In this document: in pieces, positions 15,903 to 24,984 of the stretch | Position numbering within the stretch: position 1 is the first letter of the stretch | Layout: each line of letters starts with the position of its first letter | Assembly (NCBI RefSeq): GCF_015694525.1 | Contig: NZ_JADQDM010000027.1 | Span: 1-37,461, forward strand | Direction of reading: 5' to 3' | Length of the DNA stretch: 37,461 bases | Source of the DNA: Hymenobacter ruricola | GTDB taxonomy: Bacteria > Bacteroidota > Bacteroidia > Cytophagales > Hymenobacteraceae | The notes under the pieces: generated by a model | Databases searched by the model: none | What the model saw: only the letters and a program-made list of their open reading frames with translations | Told to the model about the DNA's origin: nothing | Position numbers and translations under genes: made by a program

Positions 15903-16148
15903 GTCGCACGCGTCCAAAGCGCAGTCGCACGCGTCCGAAGCAAAGTCGCAGGCGTCCGAACCGCAGTCGCACACGTCCGAACCGCAGTCGCAGGTGTCCG
16001 AACCGCAGTCGCACACGTCCGAAACACAGTCGCAGGCGTCCAAACCGAGGTCGCAGGCGTCCGAAGCAAGGTCGCAGACGTCCGAACCGAGGTCGCAGAC
16101 GTCCGAACCGAGGTCGCAGGCGTCTGAAGTAAGGTCGCACATACTTAG
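15903..16148. repeat. Tandem array of 21-bp units, 11 full copies plus one partial
   Basis: Eleven contiguous 21-bp units with consensus GTCGCAGGCGTCCGAACCGCA run from 15903 to 16133; a twelfth partial unit follows. The first six bases (GTCGCA) are invariant in all twelve and the GTCC core is nearly so, while other positions vary. On the minus strand it reads as the heptapeptide CD[LC]GSDA repeated, without stops and in frame with rlmD. It fills the gap between the terminator of the giant T9SS gene and the rlmD promoter. Confidence 0.92.
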
Positions 16149-16161
16149 ATAGGAACGCCAT

Positions 16162-16194
16162 AAAAAAAGGCCTGCCGGTTTCGGCAGGCCTTTT
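16162..16194 (-). terminator. Terminator of the giant T9SS protein gene
   Basis: AAGGCCTGCCG pairs with CGGCAGGCCTT around GTTT, followed by a seven-T run on the minus strand. It is 20 bp past the stop codon at 16214. Confidence 0.88.
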
Positions 16195-16213
16195 CCTGGA
16201 AAGCTTAGCGAAC

Positions 16214-19200
16214 TTACTTCACCACCTCAAACCAGTTCTTGATGCTGGTGCCGTTGGGCAGGGTCAGCAGGTAGAAGTAGTTGCCGGCGGGCGTGTTGTC
16301 GTCGCCGCCCCAGTTGTTCTGGTAGTTGGTGGTTTTGTACACTTCGCGGCCCCAGCGGTTGAACACGGTGAAGGTGTTGCCGGGGTAGAGCTGGATGTTG
16401 TCAATCACGAGCACATCGTTCTGCCCGTCGCGGTTGGGCGTGATGATGTTGTAGACCTGAGTGGCGCCCGAGAAGTCCACGCGGGCCTCGTTCGAGTTCG
16501 AGAGGCGCTCGGTGGCGTCGGTGCTCACGGCCACCACCCGGAAGTTTTGCTGGAAGCCAAAGCCCGAAGCCGTCGCGTTGGCGTCAGTGTTCGAAACGGT
16601 GGCCGTCAGCGTCGAGCCCGAGACCGTAATGGCGGGTTGAGGAACGACCAGCGCCGCCGCGCCCGCGTCGGAGCGGCGGTAGATGCGGTATTCCTTCACC
16701 GCGAAGCCCACGTAGGCGTTCCAGCTCAGGGCCACGCTGCCCTGGTTGCGGCCGGCGCCGGGCGTGGCGGTGGCCTGCAGGCGCACGGTTTGCACCACGG
16801 CGCTCGACTGGGGCGTGCCGCAGCCGTTGGTCAGGTCCAGGCGGTACTCGTAGGAGTTGGCCGCGGCATCCACGCCGCTGGCATCGGTGTAGGTGGTGGC
16901 CGAAGCCGCCACCTGGCCCACCGAAGTAAAGGTGCCCGTGCCGGCCACGCGGCGCATGATTTGCACCTGGTTCGGCGTATTGGCGCTGTTGGTAGCCGCC
17001 AGGCTGAGGATGATGCGGCTGTTGCTGGCGGCATCCACCGAGGCCAGCGTGAGGGCCACGCTGGGAGCATCAAACAGAATGGTGCGGGTGGCCGGCGCGC
17101 TGGGGCAGGAGGCCGGGCTGGCGCTCACTTCCACGGCGCTCACCGAGTAGGGCCCGGTGGCGTTGAAGCGCACCGTGACGGTGCTGGCCGTGGCCGGCGT
17201 CGAGGTGATGGTGCCGCCCACAATGGTCCACTGGTAGGTGGCCCCGGCGGGCGCATTGGCAATGGTGTACTGCTGGCCTACGGCGGCGTTGCACACAAAG
17301 CCCGAACCCGAGATGGTGGGCGTGGCCGGCGTGGGGCTCACCGTGAAGGGCGCCGTGTAGAGCGGCCCGACGCAGCCGGCCGCCGAGGTTTCCTGCACCG
17401 AGAGGGTGTACACGCCGGGCGCGGGCAGCGTGGCCAGGGTGCGGCTGTTGCCGGTGCCGGCCAGGGTGGTGCCGCTCAGCAAGAACGCATAAGTAGAGCC
17501 CGGGAAGCCGCCCGGCAGCGCAAACGTGACCGCGCCGCTGCCTTGGCATACCTGCGCCGGGCCCGTGATGGCCAGCGTGGGGCGGGGCGAGGGGTTGATG
17601 AGCACCTTCAGGGTGTCCGACTCGCCGCGGCACACGCCGCCGGTGGGGTTGCTGGTTTCCGTCACCACAATCTTGCCGATGGTGGGCACCGTCACCGGGT
17701 TCCAGCTCACGGTCACCGTATTCTGGAAGGTGCTCACCTGCGTACCGCCCACAATCAGCCACGAGTAGCTGGAGCCGTTGGCAAACGAGCCGCTGCGGTA
17801 GGTGTAGGGGCCATCGGCCTGGCACACCGAGCGCGGCAGCGGCGCCGCCGCCAGAATGTCGCCGGGGCCAGTGGGCCGCACCGTTTGCAGGCGCTGGTTG
17901 ATGATGACGGGCAGCGTGGTGGTGTCGGAAGAGCAGCCCTGCGCGTTCAGGCGGAACACCTTCAGGAACGCGCCCGTTTGGGCGGCGCCCCAGTTCACCG
18001 TCACGGCCGGCGTGCCCTGGCCGGTGGCAATGGTGCCGCCCTGAATCAGCCAGGTGTAGGCCGTGGCCGCCGGGTTGGGCACCGAATACGCAATGCCCGT
18101 CACGGTGGGGCACACCGAGCCCGGGCCCACGATGGGCTCCGGCGCCGGGCGCGGGTTCACCGTCACGGCCACGGTATTGGTAGCCACGCAGCCGTTGGCG
18201 GTGGTGGCGGTCAGGGTGTAAGTGAGCGTCAGCGGCGCAGCCGTGGTGTTCACGCCCGTGAGCACGGGCTGGGCCACGGTGGCGCTGCTGAGGTTGGTGG
18301 CGGGGCTCCAGCTGTAGGTGGTGCCGGGCAGGCCGGGCGTGCCCAGGGTCACGCGGCCCCGGTCGCACACCGCCACGGCCGGGCCGGGGTTGGCCACGGC
18401 GGCGGGGTTCACGGTGATGGTGACGGTGCCCGTGGCCACGCAGCTGTTGGCGGTGGTGGCCGTCAGCGTATAGGTGTTCACAATGGGCGCATTGGTCAGG
18501 TTGGGCAGCGTGAAGGTGGGGTTGGCCACGGTGGCGCTGCTCAGGCCCAGGGCCGGGCTCCAGCTATAGGTGTAGCCCGCCACGGGGGCCGCGCCCAGCG
18601 TGAGGGTGCCGCCCGAACACACGGCCTGGTTGGCGCCGGGCACCGCCACGGCGGCGGGGTTCACCGTCACGGCCACGGTGCTGGTACTCACGCAGCCGCT
18701 GACGGTGGTAGCCGTCAGAGTGTAAGTCGTAACGATGGGCGCGTTGGTGGTGTTGGTGAGCGTCACGGTGGTCTGGCTGGCCGTGGGCGTGGCCAGGCCG
18801 GTGGTGGGGCTCCACTGGTACGTGACGCCCAGGGCCACCGGGTTGGAGTTGACGTTGCCCAACGACGTCGTCTGGCCGGAGCACAGCACCGGGGCGCCGC
18901 CGGGGGGCGTGGCGTTCACCTGGGGCAGCGGGTTCACCGTCACCACCACCGTGCTGGTGGCGGTGCAGGGCGCGCCGGTGGCCGGGCTGGTGCTCGCGGT
19001 CAGGGTATAAGTGAAGGTGCCGGGGGTGGTCAGGCTGATGGTCGGGTTCAGGACCGTGGCACTGCTCAGCCCGGTGGCCGGGCTCCAGGCGTAAGTAGTA
19101 CCCGCCACCGGCGGAACGCCCGTGGCCAGCGTGGCCGAGCTACCCGCGCAGAACACCACGGCCGGGCCGGCATTGGCCACGGCGGCGGGGTTCAAGGTCA

Positions 19201-22200
19201 CGGTCACGGTGCTGGTGGCCGAGCAGTTGTTGGCCGTGGTGGCCGTCAGGGTGTAAGTCCGGGTGATGGGCGCGCCGGTCGTGTTGGTGCCGGTCACCGT
19301 CGGGTTCAGCACCGAAGTGCTGCTCAGGCCCGTGGCGGGGCTCCAGCTATAGGTGGTGCCGGCCACGGCCGTGCCCGTGCCCAGCGTCCGGCTGTCACCC
19401 GAGCAGAAGGTTTGGGCGAGGCCGGCGTTGGCCACGGCGGCCGGGAAGATGGTCACGACCACGGTGCCCGTGGCGGTGCAGCCGTTGGCGGTGGTGGCCG
19501 TCAGGGTGTAAGTCCGGACGATGTCGGTGGTGCCCGGGTTGGCGGCTGTCACGGTCGGATTAGCAGCCGTGGGGTCGCTTAGGTCCGTGGCCGGGCTCCA
19601 GGCGTAGGTGGTGCCCGCCACGGGCGTGCCGCCAATGGTCACCGGCACGTTCGAGCAGGTTTGCCTGGCCAAGCCAGGGTTGGCCACCGCCGCCGGGTTG
19701 ATGGTCACGGCCACGGTGGCCGTGGAGATGCAGCCGTTGCCCGTGGTGGCCGTCAGGGTGTAGGTGGTGGTGATGGGTGCGCCGGTCGTGTTGGTGCCGG
19801 TCACCGTCGGGTTGAGAATGTTTGGGTTGCTGAGGCCCGCGGCCGGGCTCCAGCTATAAGTAGTGCCGGCCACAGGCGTGGCCGTACCGCCCAGCAGCAC
19901 CGAAGCCGTGCCCGAGCAGAAGCTGACGGCCGGCCCGGGCGAAGCCACCGCGGCCGGGTTGATGGTCACCACCACGGAAGCCGTGGCCACGCAGCCCTGC
20001 GAACTGGTGGCGGTGAGCGTATACGTTTGCGTGATGGGGGCGCCGGTGGTGTTGGGCAAGGTCACGGTGGGCTGGGCCACGGTGGCGCTGCTCAGGCCGG
20101 TGGCCGGGCTCCAGCTGTAGGCGTAGCCGGGCAGGCCCGGCGTGCCCAGCGGTTGCGAGGCCACGCCCGAGCAGGTGGCAAGGGCCGGGCCCGGATTAGC
20201 CACGGCGGCGGGGCTCACCGTCACGTATACCGAGTCGGTGCTCGTGCAGCCAGGGCCAGTCGTTACGGTCAGTTGATACCCCTGTCGGATGGGGGCGCCG
20301 GTGGTGTTGGGCAGGGTCACGGTGGGGTTGGCAACCGTGGCGCTGCTCAGGCCGGTGGCCGGGCTCCAGCTATAGGCATAGCCGGTAACCGGGGCGGCGC
20401 CCAATTGCACGGAAGGCCCGCCGGGCACCCCGGGCAGGCTGGGGCACACCGAGCGGTCGGGCCCGGCCGCGGCCGTGGGCGGCGCCGTCACGTTCACGGT
20501 GAAGGTGGTCGAAGTGGTGCAGGTGCCATCCGAGCCCACCACCGTGTAGGTGGTGGTGACGGTGGGCGACACGGTAATGGAAGCGCCGGTGGAGCTTTGG
20601 CCGCCGCCGCTCCAGGTGTAGGTGAGGCCGGTTTGGCCAGTCACGGAGAGAGTGGTGGTACCCCCCAAGCAGATGCTGGGGGCCGTGGCCCCCACGGTCA
20701 GGGCTAGCAGCGGACGAATGTCCACCGTCTTCACCACCGAGTCGGTGGGGCAGCCGTACGCCGACACGCCCTTCAGCACCAGCGTGCCGGTGGCGTTGGC
20801 ACTGGCCCAGGTCACGTTCACCGCGCCGGTGCCCTGGCCGCTGGTGATGACGCCCCCCGTCACGCGCCAGCGGTACGACGCCGGCACCGGGCCCGTGGCG
20901 GTGTAGGTGCGCACCGTGGCCGGGTCGCACACCGTAGCGGGGCCGTCGATGCCGGTGGGGCCCACGGCCCGGTTCACCGTGATGCGGAACACGTCGGATG
21001 CCAGCTTGCCGCCGCAGCCGTTGTCTTTCACCGTCACGCCCAGGTCGTAGGGGGTGGCGCGGGCGTTGCCGCAGGTCGAGTTGAACACGAAGGTGCCCGC
21101 CACGGTGCCGTTGCCGGCGGCCGTGGCCGTGCCGGTCAGGTTGCCGGGCTGCACCGTGCCGGCGTTGCCGTTGAAGGTGGTGTTGAACGGCCCGCTGCCG
21201 TCCAGCAGGGCGCTGTTCACGGTGAGCACCAGCGGGTGGTTGCTGGCCTGGGTGGCGCTGATGGGAATGCTGAGGCTCTGGCCTTCCTCGATGGTGTAGT
21301 TGCGCGGCGTGGTCACGGCCGGGGGCAGCACGGGCGGCGGCGTGGCCGGGCAGGTGCCCACCACCAGCTGCAAATCGCGCCGGGTGGTGCCCAGCAGCAC
21401 TTCGCGCCCGTTGATGTTGCGATACTCCGACACATCGACGGCGATGGTGTAGAGGCCGTTGGCAGTGGAGCCGTATTTGGCAACGCCCGTGCTGGCGTTC
21501 AGCAGCGCGAAATTGCCCGGACCGTTGCCCAGCGGGTTGGGGAAGCTATAGCCGGGTTTGTACGGAACGGGCAGCGGCAGCGGCGGGAAGGAACCCGGAA
21601 AGTTGATGCCCGACGAAGCAAACTTCCCGTAAGGGGTGCCAAAGGAATACACCAGCCGGTCGCCGTCGGGGTCAAAGGCGTTGTTGAGGCTGATGGTGGT
21701 GTCGTTCTGGCACACCGTGGCCACGGCCGTATCGGAAAACACCGGCGAGCGGTTGGGAATCAGCGGCGGGGCCATGCTCACGTACAGCGCCATGGGGGTG
21801 TTGTTGTCCGAGGCGTCGATGTTGGTAATGTCCACGCGGCGCGCGTTGGGGTTCGTGACGGCGTAGTAGCCGTCGAACGAAACCGGCAGGTTGACGGTCC
21901 CGATAAACTTCTGGATGACAAACAGCTGAATGGGCCCGTTCACGGTGCAGCCCGCCGGGATGGGGGGGGTAATGGTGGGCGAGTTGCTGGGGTTGCGCAG
22001 GTCGATGTCGGTGCCCAGCAGCGTCGGGTAGTTCACCGACGTCATGTTCAGCTTGGCGTTGGTCGTGCGGTTGTAGATGGCCACCGGCAAATCGACGAAA
22101 GGCTGACCACCAACGCCCGCGTTGCGGTTGATGTACAGCGTCACCGTGAGCTGGTAGCGGAAGGGCGCCGCCGTCGGTCCGTTCGCGTCGAGGTAGCGGT

Positions 22201-22312
22201 AGCTGATTTCGCCGCCCAGCAAGTGGGAGGCCTGCGCCGGGCGGGCCCCCAGCACCAGCAGGGCCAACAGCAGGACAGCCCCAAAAAAACGCCGTGGTAA
22301 GGTTTTAAACAT
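16214..22312 (-). CDS. Giant secreted multi-repeat protein with T9SS type B sorting domain
   Basis: A 2032-residue surface protein. A signal peptide (cleavage near ARPAQA-S at residues 24-29) leads into SHLLGGEISYRYLD, a start seen in many Bacteroidota gliding-motility-associated proteins. About residues 30-600 hold several Ig/PKD-like modules, each with paired Cys. About 612-1385 contain nine tandem modules of roughly 85 residues, each with 'FCSG', 'YSWSPATGLSS', 'TYTLTATT.NGC' and 'NPAAVANPG'. Further PKD-like and fibronectin-like modules follow. The end (YNIITPNRDGQNDVLVI, FNRWGREVYKT, GNYFYLLTLPNG) is the CHU_C/T9SS type B domain used for cell-surface attachment. Likely an adhesin or matrix protein; no catalytic domain was seen. 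Confidence 0.92.
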   Translation of the reverse strand: MFKTLPRRFFGAVLLLALLVLGARPAQASHLLGGEISYRYLDANGPTAAPFRYQLTVTLYINRNAGVGGQPFVDLPVAIYNRTTNAKLNMTSVNYPTLLGTDIDLRNPSNSPTITPPIPAGCTVNGPIQLFVIQKFIGTVNLPVSFDGYYAVTNPNARRVDITNIDASDNNTPMALYVSMAPPLIPNRSPVFSDTAVATVCQNDTTISLNNAFDPDGDRLVYSFGTPYGKFASSGINFPGSFPPLPLPVPYKPGYSFPNPLGNGPGNFALLNASTGVAKYGSTANGLYTIAVDVSEYRNINGREVLLGTTRRDLQLVVGTCPATPPPVLPPAVTTPRNYTIEEGQSLSIPISATQASNHPLVLTVNSALLDGSGPFNTTFNGNAGTVQPGNLTGTATAAGNGTVAGTFVFNSTCGNARATPYDLGVTVKDNGCGGKLASDVFRITVNRAVGPTGIDGPATVCDPATVRTYTATGPVPASYRWRVTGGVITSGQGTGAVNVTWASANATGTLVLKGVSAYGCPTDSVVKTVDIRPLLALTVGATAPSICLGGTTTLSVTGQTGLTYTWSGGGQSSTGASITVSPTVTTTYTVVGSDGTCTTSTTFTVNVTAPPTAAAGPDRSVCPSLPGVPGGPSVQLGAAPVTGYAYSWSPATGLSSATVANPTVTLPNTTGAPIRQGYQLTVTTGPGCTSTDSVYVTVSPAAVANPGPALATCSGVASQPLGTPGLPGYAYSWSPATGLSSATVAQPTVTLPNTTGAPITQTYTLTATSSQGCVATASVVVTINPAAVASPGPAVSFCSGTASVLLGGTATPVAGTTYSWSPAAGLSNPNILNPTVTGTNTTGAPITTTYTLTATTGNGCISTATVAVTINPAAVANPGLARQTCSNVPVTIGGTPVAGTTYAWSPATDLSDPTAANPTVTAANPGTTDIVRTYTLTATTANGCTATGTVVVTIFPAAVANAGLAQTFCSGDSRTLGTGTAVAGTTYSWSPATGLSSTSVLNPTVTGTNTTGAPITRTYTLTATTANNCSATSTVTVTLNPAAVANAGPAVVFCAGSSATLATGVPPVAGTTYAWSPATGLSSATVLNPTISLTTPGTFTYTLTASTSPATGAPCTATSTVVVTVNPLPQVNATPPGGAPVLCSGQTTSLGNVNSNPVALGVTYQWSPTTGLATPTASQTTVTLTNTTNAPIVTTYTLTATTVSGCVSTSTVAVTVNPAAVAVPGANQAVCSGGTLTLGAAPVAGYTYSWSPALGLSSATVANPTFTLPNLTNAPIVNTYTLTATTANSCVATGTVTITVNPAAVANPGPAVAVCDRGRVTLGTPGLPGTTYSWSPATNLSSATVAQPVLTGVNTTAAPLTLTYTLTATTANGCVATNTVAVTVNPRPAPEPIVGPGSVCPTVTGIAYSVPNPAATAYTWLIQGGTIATGQGTPAVTVNWGAAQTGAFLKVFRLNAQGCSSDTTTLPVIINQRLQTVRPTGPGDILAAAPLPRSVCQADGPYTYRSGSFANGSSYSWLIVGGTQVSTFQNTVTVSWNPVTVPTIGKIVVTETSNPTGGVCRGESDTLKVLINPSPRPTLAITGPAQVCQGSGAVTFALPGGFPGSTYAFLLSGTTLAGTGNSRTLATLPAPGVYTLSVQETSAAGCVGPLYTAPFTVSPTPATPTISGSGFVCNAAVGQQYTIANAPAGATYQWTIVGGTITSTPATASTVTVRFNATGPYSVSAVEVSASPASCPSAPATRTILFDAPSVALTLASVDAASNSRIILSLAATNSANTPNQVQIMRRVAGTGTFTSVGQVAASATTYTDASGVDAAANSYEYRLDLTNGCGTPQSSAVVQTVRLQATATPGAGRNQGSVALSWNAYVGFAVKEYRIYRRSDAGAAALVVPQPAITVSGSTLTATVSNTDANATASGFGFQQNFRVVAVSTDATERLSNSNEARVDFSGATQVYNIITPNRDGQNDVLVIDNIQLYPGNTFTVFNRWGREVYKTTNYQNNWGGDDNTPAGNYFYLLTLPNGTSIKNWFEVVK
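18150..20480 (-). repeat. Nine coding repeats of about 255 bp in the giant T9SS gene
   Basis: Nine successive segments encode the WSPATGLSS-type module. Blocks such as the codons for NPAAVANPG, GTTYSWSPATG and NTTGAPI recur almost identically at DNA level, so the region is prone to unequal recombination and to assembly collapse. Boundaries are approximate because module ends are gradual. Confidence 0.85.
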
Positions 22313-22347
22313 ACAAAAAAGGTAAGAAGGGAATGCAGAAAGACAGG

Positions 22348-22369
22348 CCGGCGGCCCGTGGGCCGCCGG
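22348..22369 (-). promoter_or_regulatory. Strong GC hairpin between the two large T9SS genes
   Basis: CCGGCGGCCC and GGGCCGCCGG form a perfect 10-bp palindrome with a 2-base centre. It lies 42 bp after the stop of the GEVED protein gene and 36 bp before the start of the giant gene, both on the minus strand. No T run follows, so it may be an RNA-stabilising or attenuating stem rather than a terminator. Confidence 0.5.
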
Positions 22370-22410
22370 TGTCGGTGAGGTTCTGAGAAAAGCAGGATTT
22401 CACGAAAAAG

Positions 22411-24693
22411 CTATTCGCGCACCACGCGGCGCACGGCGGTTTGGCCCCGGGCATCGCGCAGGTGCAGCACGTACACGCCGGGCGCCAGAGCGCTCAGGTC
22501 CAGCTCGGCGTCGGCGGCGGGGCCCAGGCGCAGGCTGGTGCTGAGCACGGTGGCTCCCAGCACGTCGTGCACGGCCACGGCGTATTGGCCGGCCGCGCTG
22601 GCATCGGGCAGGCGCAGGTGCACCCGGCCGTCGGGGGTGGGGGTGGGGTACACGCTCAGGCCGGGCAGGGCCTGCGCATCGCGCGCGGCCGAGGGCTGCA
22701 CCAGCACCTGGTAGTCTTCCACTTCCGCGTTCAGGGTGTTCAGGGCGCAGGGGTCGGGTGCGTTGGTGTTGGCCACCGTGATGACCCGCATGCGGGTGTT
22801 GAGGTTGACGGCGGCACTCGTGAGGGCTAAGGTGGCCGTGTAGCTGGCCGTGCCCGCGCCCGAAAGGCCGTTGGCCAGCAGCTCGTTGTTGTTGTCGAAC
22901 GTGCCGTCCATGTTCAGGTCAACCCAGATGGACGTGCGGTGCGCGGCCGCCAGGTTGGTGGCCACGGTCACGGTCATCGACCGCGTCCGCAGGATGATGG
23001 GGGTACTGGTGAAGTTGCCGTAGCCGCCCGTCGAGTTGGTGGAGGTGTTGTTGAACGCCGGCGAGGCCGTGGGCACGCTCACCGACGTGATGTAGAACGG
23101 GCTGGGCAACTGCCCGGCGCCCCCGGCCCCGCCCGAGCCGCTGGCGGCGCAGTAGTTAAGGCAGGGCACCTGAATGGTGATGTAGTTGTTGACCGTCAGG
23201 GTGGCCGAGCCGTTGGCATTAGTGGCGGTCAGGGTCACGGTGTACGTGCCCGAGGCCAGGTACTGGTGCGTGGGGTTTTGCAGGGTGCTGGTGCCGCCGT
23301 CGCCAAACGTCCACAGCCAGGAGGTGGGGGCGTTGGTGCTAAGGTCGTTGAACTGAATTGGGTTCACACAGGTGCCCGCCACGTAGTTGCTGCCGAAGAC
23401 GGCGACGGGGGGCGAGGTGTTGGGCCGGGCCACCACGGTGTAGTCTTCGGCCTGCCCGCTTATCTGGTTGGTGCACGGGCCGGGGTTGCTGCCCACGGCG
23501 TCGGCCACCACGCGCAGGCGCAGCGGCTGGTTGAGCACCGTGCTGCCGGGCAGGTTGATAATGCCCGTGACGCCGGGGCTGGGTGCGTTCAGACTCTGGT
23601 AAATCTGCTCGCTGGTGGTTAGGATGCCGTCGTTGTTCATGTCCAGATACACCCGAATGTCGTGGGGGTTGACGCCACCCGTATTGATGCTCAGAAAGTT
23701 GCCCAAGCCCACCTGCAGGTCGGTGCGTTGCGGGCAGGTGAAGTCCTGGTAGCCCGCGCTGCCGTCGGCCGAGGGGTTACTAATCGTGCCCAGCTGGAAG
23801 CGCGTGATGCCGTAGTTGGCAAAGTAGTTGGTGGTGGTGGGGGTGCAGCTGGCCGCCCGCGGCACCGTGGTGTTATACGTCACGGTGGTGGCGGCGCTGG
23901 TGGAGCTGCCGGCCGCGTTGGTGGCACGCAGCGTCACGGCGTAGGTGCCGGCCGCGGCGTAGCAATGGTTGGGGTTTTGCAGGGGGCTGGTCTGGCCGTC
24001 GCCGAAGGTCCAGAGCCAGGAAGTGGGGATGTTCTGGCTGGCGTCGGTGAACTGCACGCAGCCCGAGCAGGTGATGGCGCCGTTGGTGGTGAAGCGGGCC
24101 ACGGGCGGGCTCGCGTTGGCCGAAAGCGTCACGCTGTAGTCTTCGTCCTGCGAGTACACCGGCGTGGAGCACGAGGTGGGCAGGGGGCTGTTGATGTAAT
24201 CGGTGGCCACTCGCAGCCGCAGGCGCTGGCCCAGCGTGGCCGTGCCGGGCGGGCTGAACGTGCCCGCGTGCGGGTTGGCGGGCGTGCTGCCGGTGGGGTT
24301 GATGTCCTCGTACACCAGCTCGTCGTTGCCGGTGAAGGCCCCGTCGTTGTTGTAGTCGATGTACACCCGCACGTTTTGCACGGCCGTGGCAGTGGTCCGC
24401 ACGACGATGGGGTAGGTCTGGCCCACCACCAGCGGCACGGCGTTCACGGTGCAGCTGTAGTCGTGGTAGCCTGCCGTGTACACCGTTCGGTTGGCCAGCG
24501 CGACGCCGTTCACCGTCACGTTCAGGATAGCCATCTGGTACAGCGAGGGGTTGGTGATGCTGGCCGAGCCGGGGGTGCACGCCGCGGTTGGGGGGCAGGC
24601 CTGCGCCGCGGCCTCCGACGACACGCCCAGGGCTAATAAAACGGCAGCAACGCCGGAGGCAACGCGGGGCCAAGAACGTAAGAGTGGAAGCAT
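22411..24693 (-). CDS. Secreted GEVED/PKD-domain protein with T9SS type A sorting domain
   Basis: A 760-residue exported protein. Signal peptide near residues 1-31 (ending AAAQA). Domain order: GEVED (about 35-195, ending SQDEDYSV), PKD (196-275, SWLWTFGDGQTS), GEVED (280-432, ending GQAEDYTV), PKD (435-515, SWLWTFGDGGTS), GEVED (520-675, ending AEVEDYQV), and a T9SS type A domain (about 685-760, LSVYPTPTPDGRVHLRL to GVYVLHLRDARGQTAV). GEVED and PKD modules are binding or spacer domains; no enzyme domain is present. It lies directly upstream of the giant T9SS gene on the same strand with a 98-bp gap, so the two may be co-transcribed and work at the same surface. Confidence 0.9.
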   Translation of the reverse strand: MLPLLRSWPRVASGVAAVLLALGVSSEAAAQACPPTAACTPGSASITNPSLYQMAILNVTVNGVALANRTVYTAGYHDYSCTVNAVPLVVGQTYPIVVRTTATAVQNVRVYIDYNNDGAFTGNDELVYEDINPTGSTPANPHAGTFSPPGTATLGQRLRLRVATDYINSPLPTSCSTPVYSQDEDYSVTLSANASPPVARFTTNGAITCSGCVQFTDASQNIPTSWLWTFGDGQTSPLQNPNHCYAAAGTYAVTLRATNAAGSSTSAATTVTYNTTVPRAASCTPTTTNYFANYGITRFQLGTISNPSADGSAGYQDFTCPQRTDLQVGLGNFLSINTGGVNPHDIRVYLDMNNDGILTTSEQIYQSLNAPSPGVTGIINLPGSTVLNQPLRLRVVADAVGSNPGPCTNQISGQAEDYTVVARPNTSPPVAVFGSNYVAGTCVNPIQFNDLSTNAPTSWLWTFGDGGTSTLQNPTHQYLASGTYTVTLTATNANGSATLTVNNYITIQVPCLNYCAASGSGGAGGAGQLPSPFYITSVSVPTASPAFNNTSTNSTGGYGNFTSTPIILRTRSMTVTVATNLAAAHRTSIWVDLNMDGTFDNNNELLANGLSGAGTASYTATLALTSAAVNLNTRMRVITVANTNAPDPCALNTLNAEVEDYQVLVQPSAARDAQALPGLSVYPTPTPDGRVHLRLPDASAAGQYAVAVHDVLGATVLSTSLRLGPAADAELDLSALAPGVYVLHLRDARGQTAVRRVVRE

Positions 24694-24916
24694 GCGGTAT
24701 TCTGAAGGAAAACAATAGAATTCAATGGATAAATGTAAGGAGAAAATGCGGACCCTGAAGCCGCCAATCGGCCACTTCCCGGGCCGGGTCGGCCGCCGGG
24801 CCGCTCAGCTCGCCAAATCCTCTTTTTTACCCCTGCCGCACGTTTGGCCGCCAACGCCACTTGGACTGGCGGAAGTGGCTGAAATCCCGGCGCTCAAAAG
24901 TCGCATCACCCGGCCG

Positions 24917-24924
24917 TAAGTTTG
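24917..24924 (+). promoter_or_regulatory. -7 element TAAGTTTG for the SDR gene
   Basis: Perfect TAnnTTTG match followed by CC, 60 bp upstream of the ATG at 24985. Confidence 0.65.
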
Positions 24925-24984
24925 CCGTCACGTTTTCCGTTCGGGTTTTTTCCGTCCGGTCCGGATGTTTAAATTAATAGCTAT

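Noticed and set aside
15828..16142. N-terminal extension of RlmD made of CDLGSDA heptads
   Set aside because: It is open and in frame, but the family starts at MSRAKNIPAE with a TRAM domain and a consensus -7 box lies between the array and that start.
15903..16148. CRISPR array
   Set aside because: Units are contiguous with no spacers, 21 bp long and degenerate, and there are no cas genes. The same applies to the array at 29056-29260.
16547..19582. Open frame of about 1000 codons on the plus strand opposite the giant T9SS gene
   Set aside because: It is rich in Gly, Arg, Ala and His, has no domain, and arises because the G/C-rich third positions of the real gene remove stop codons on the other strand.
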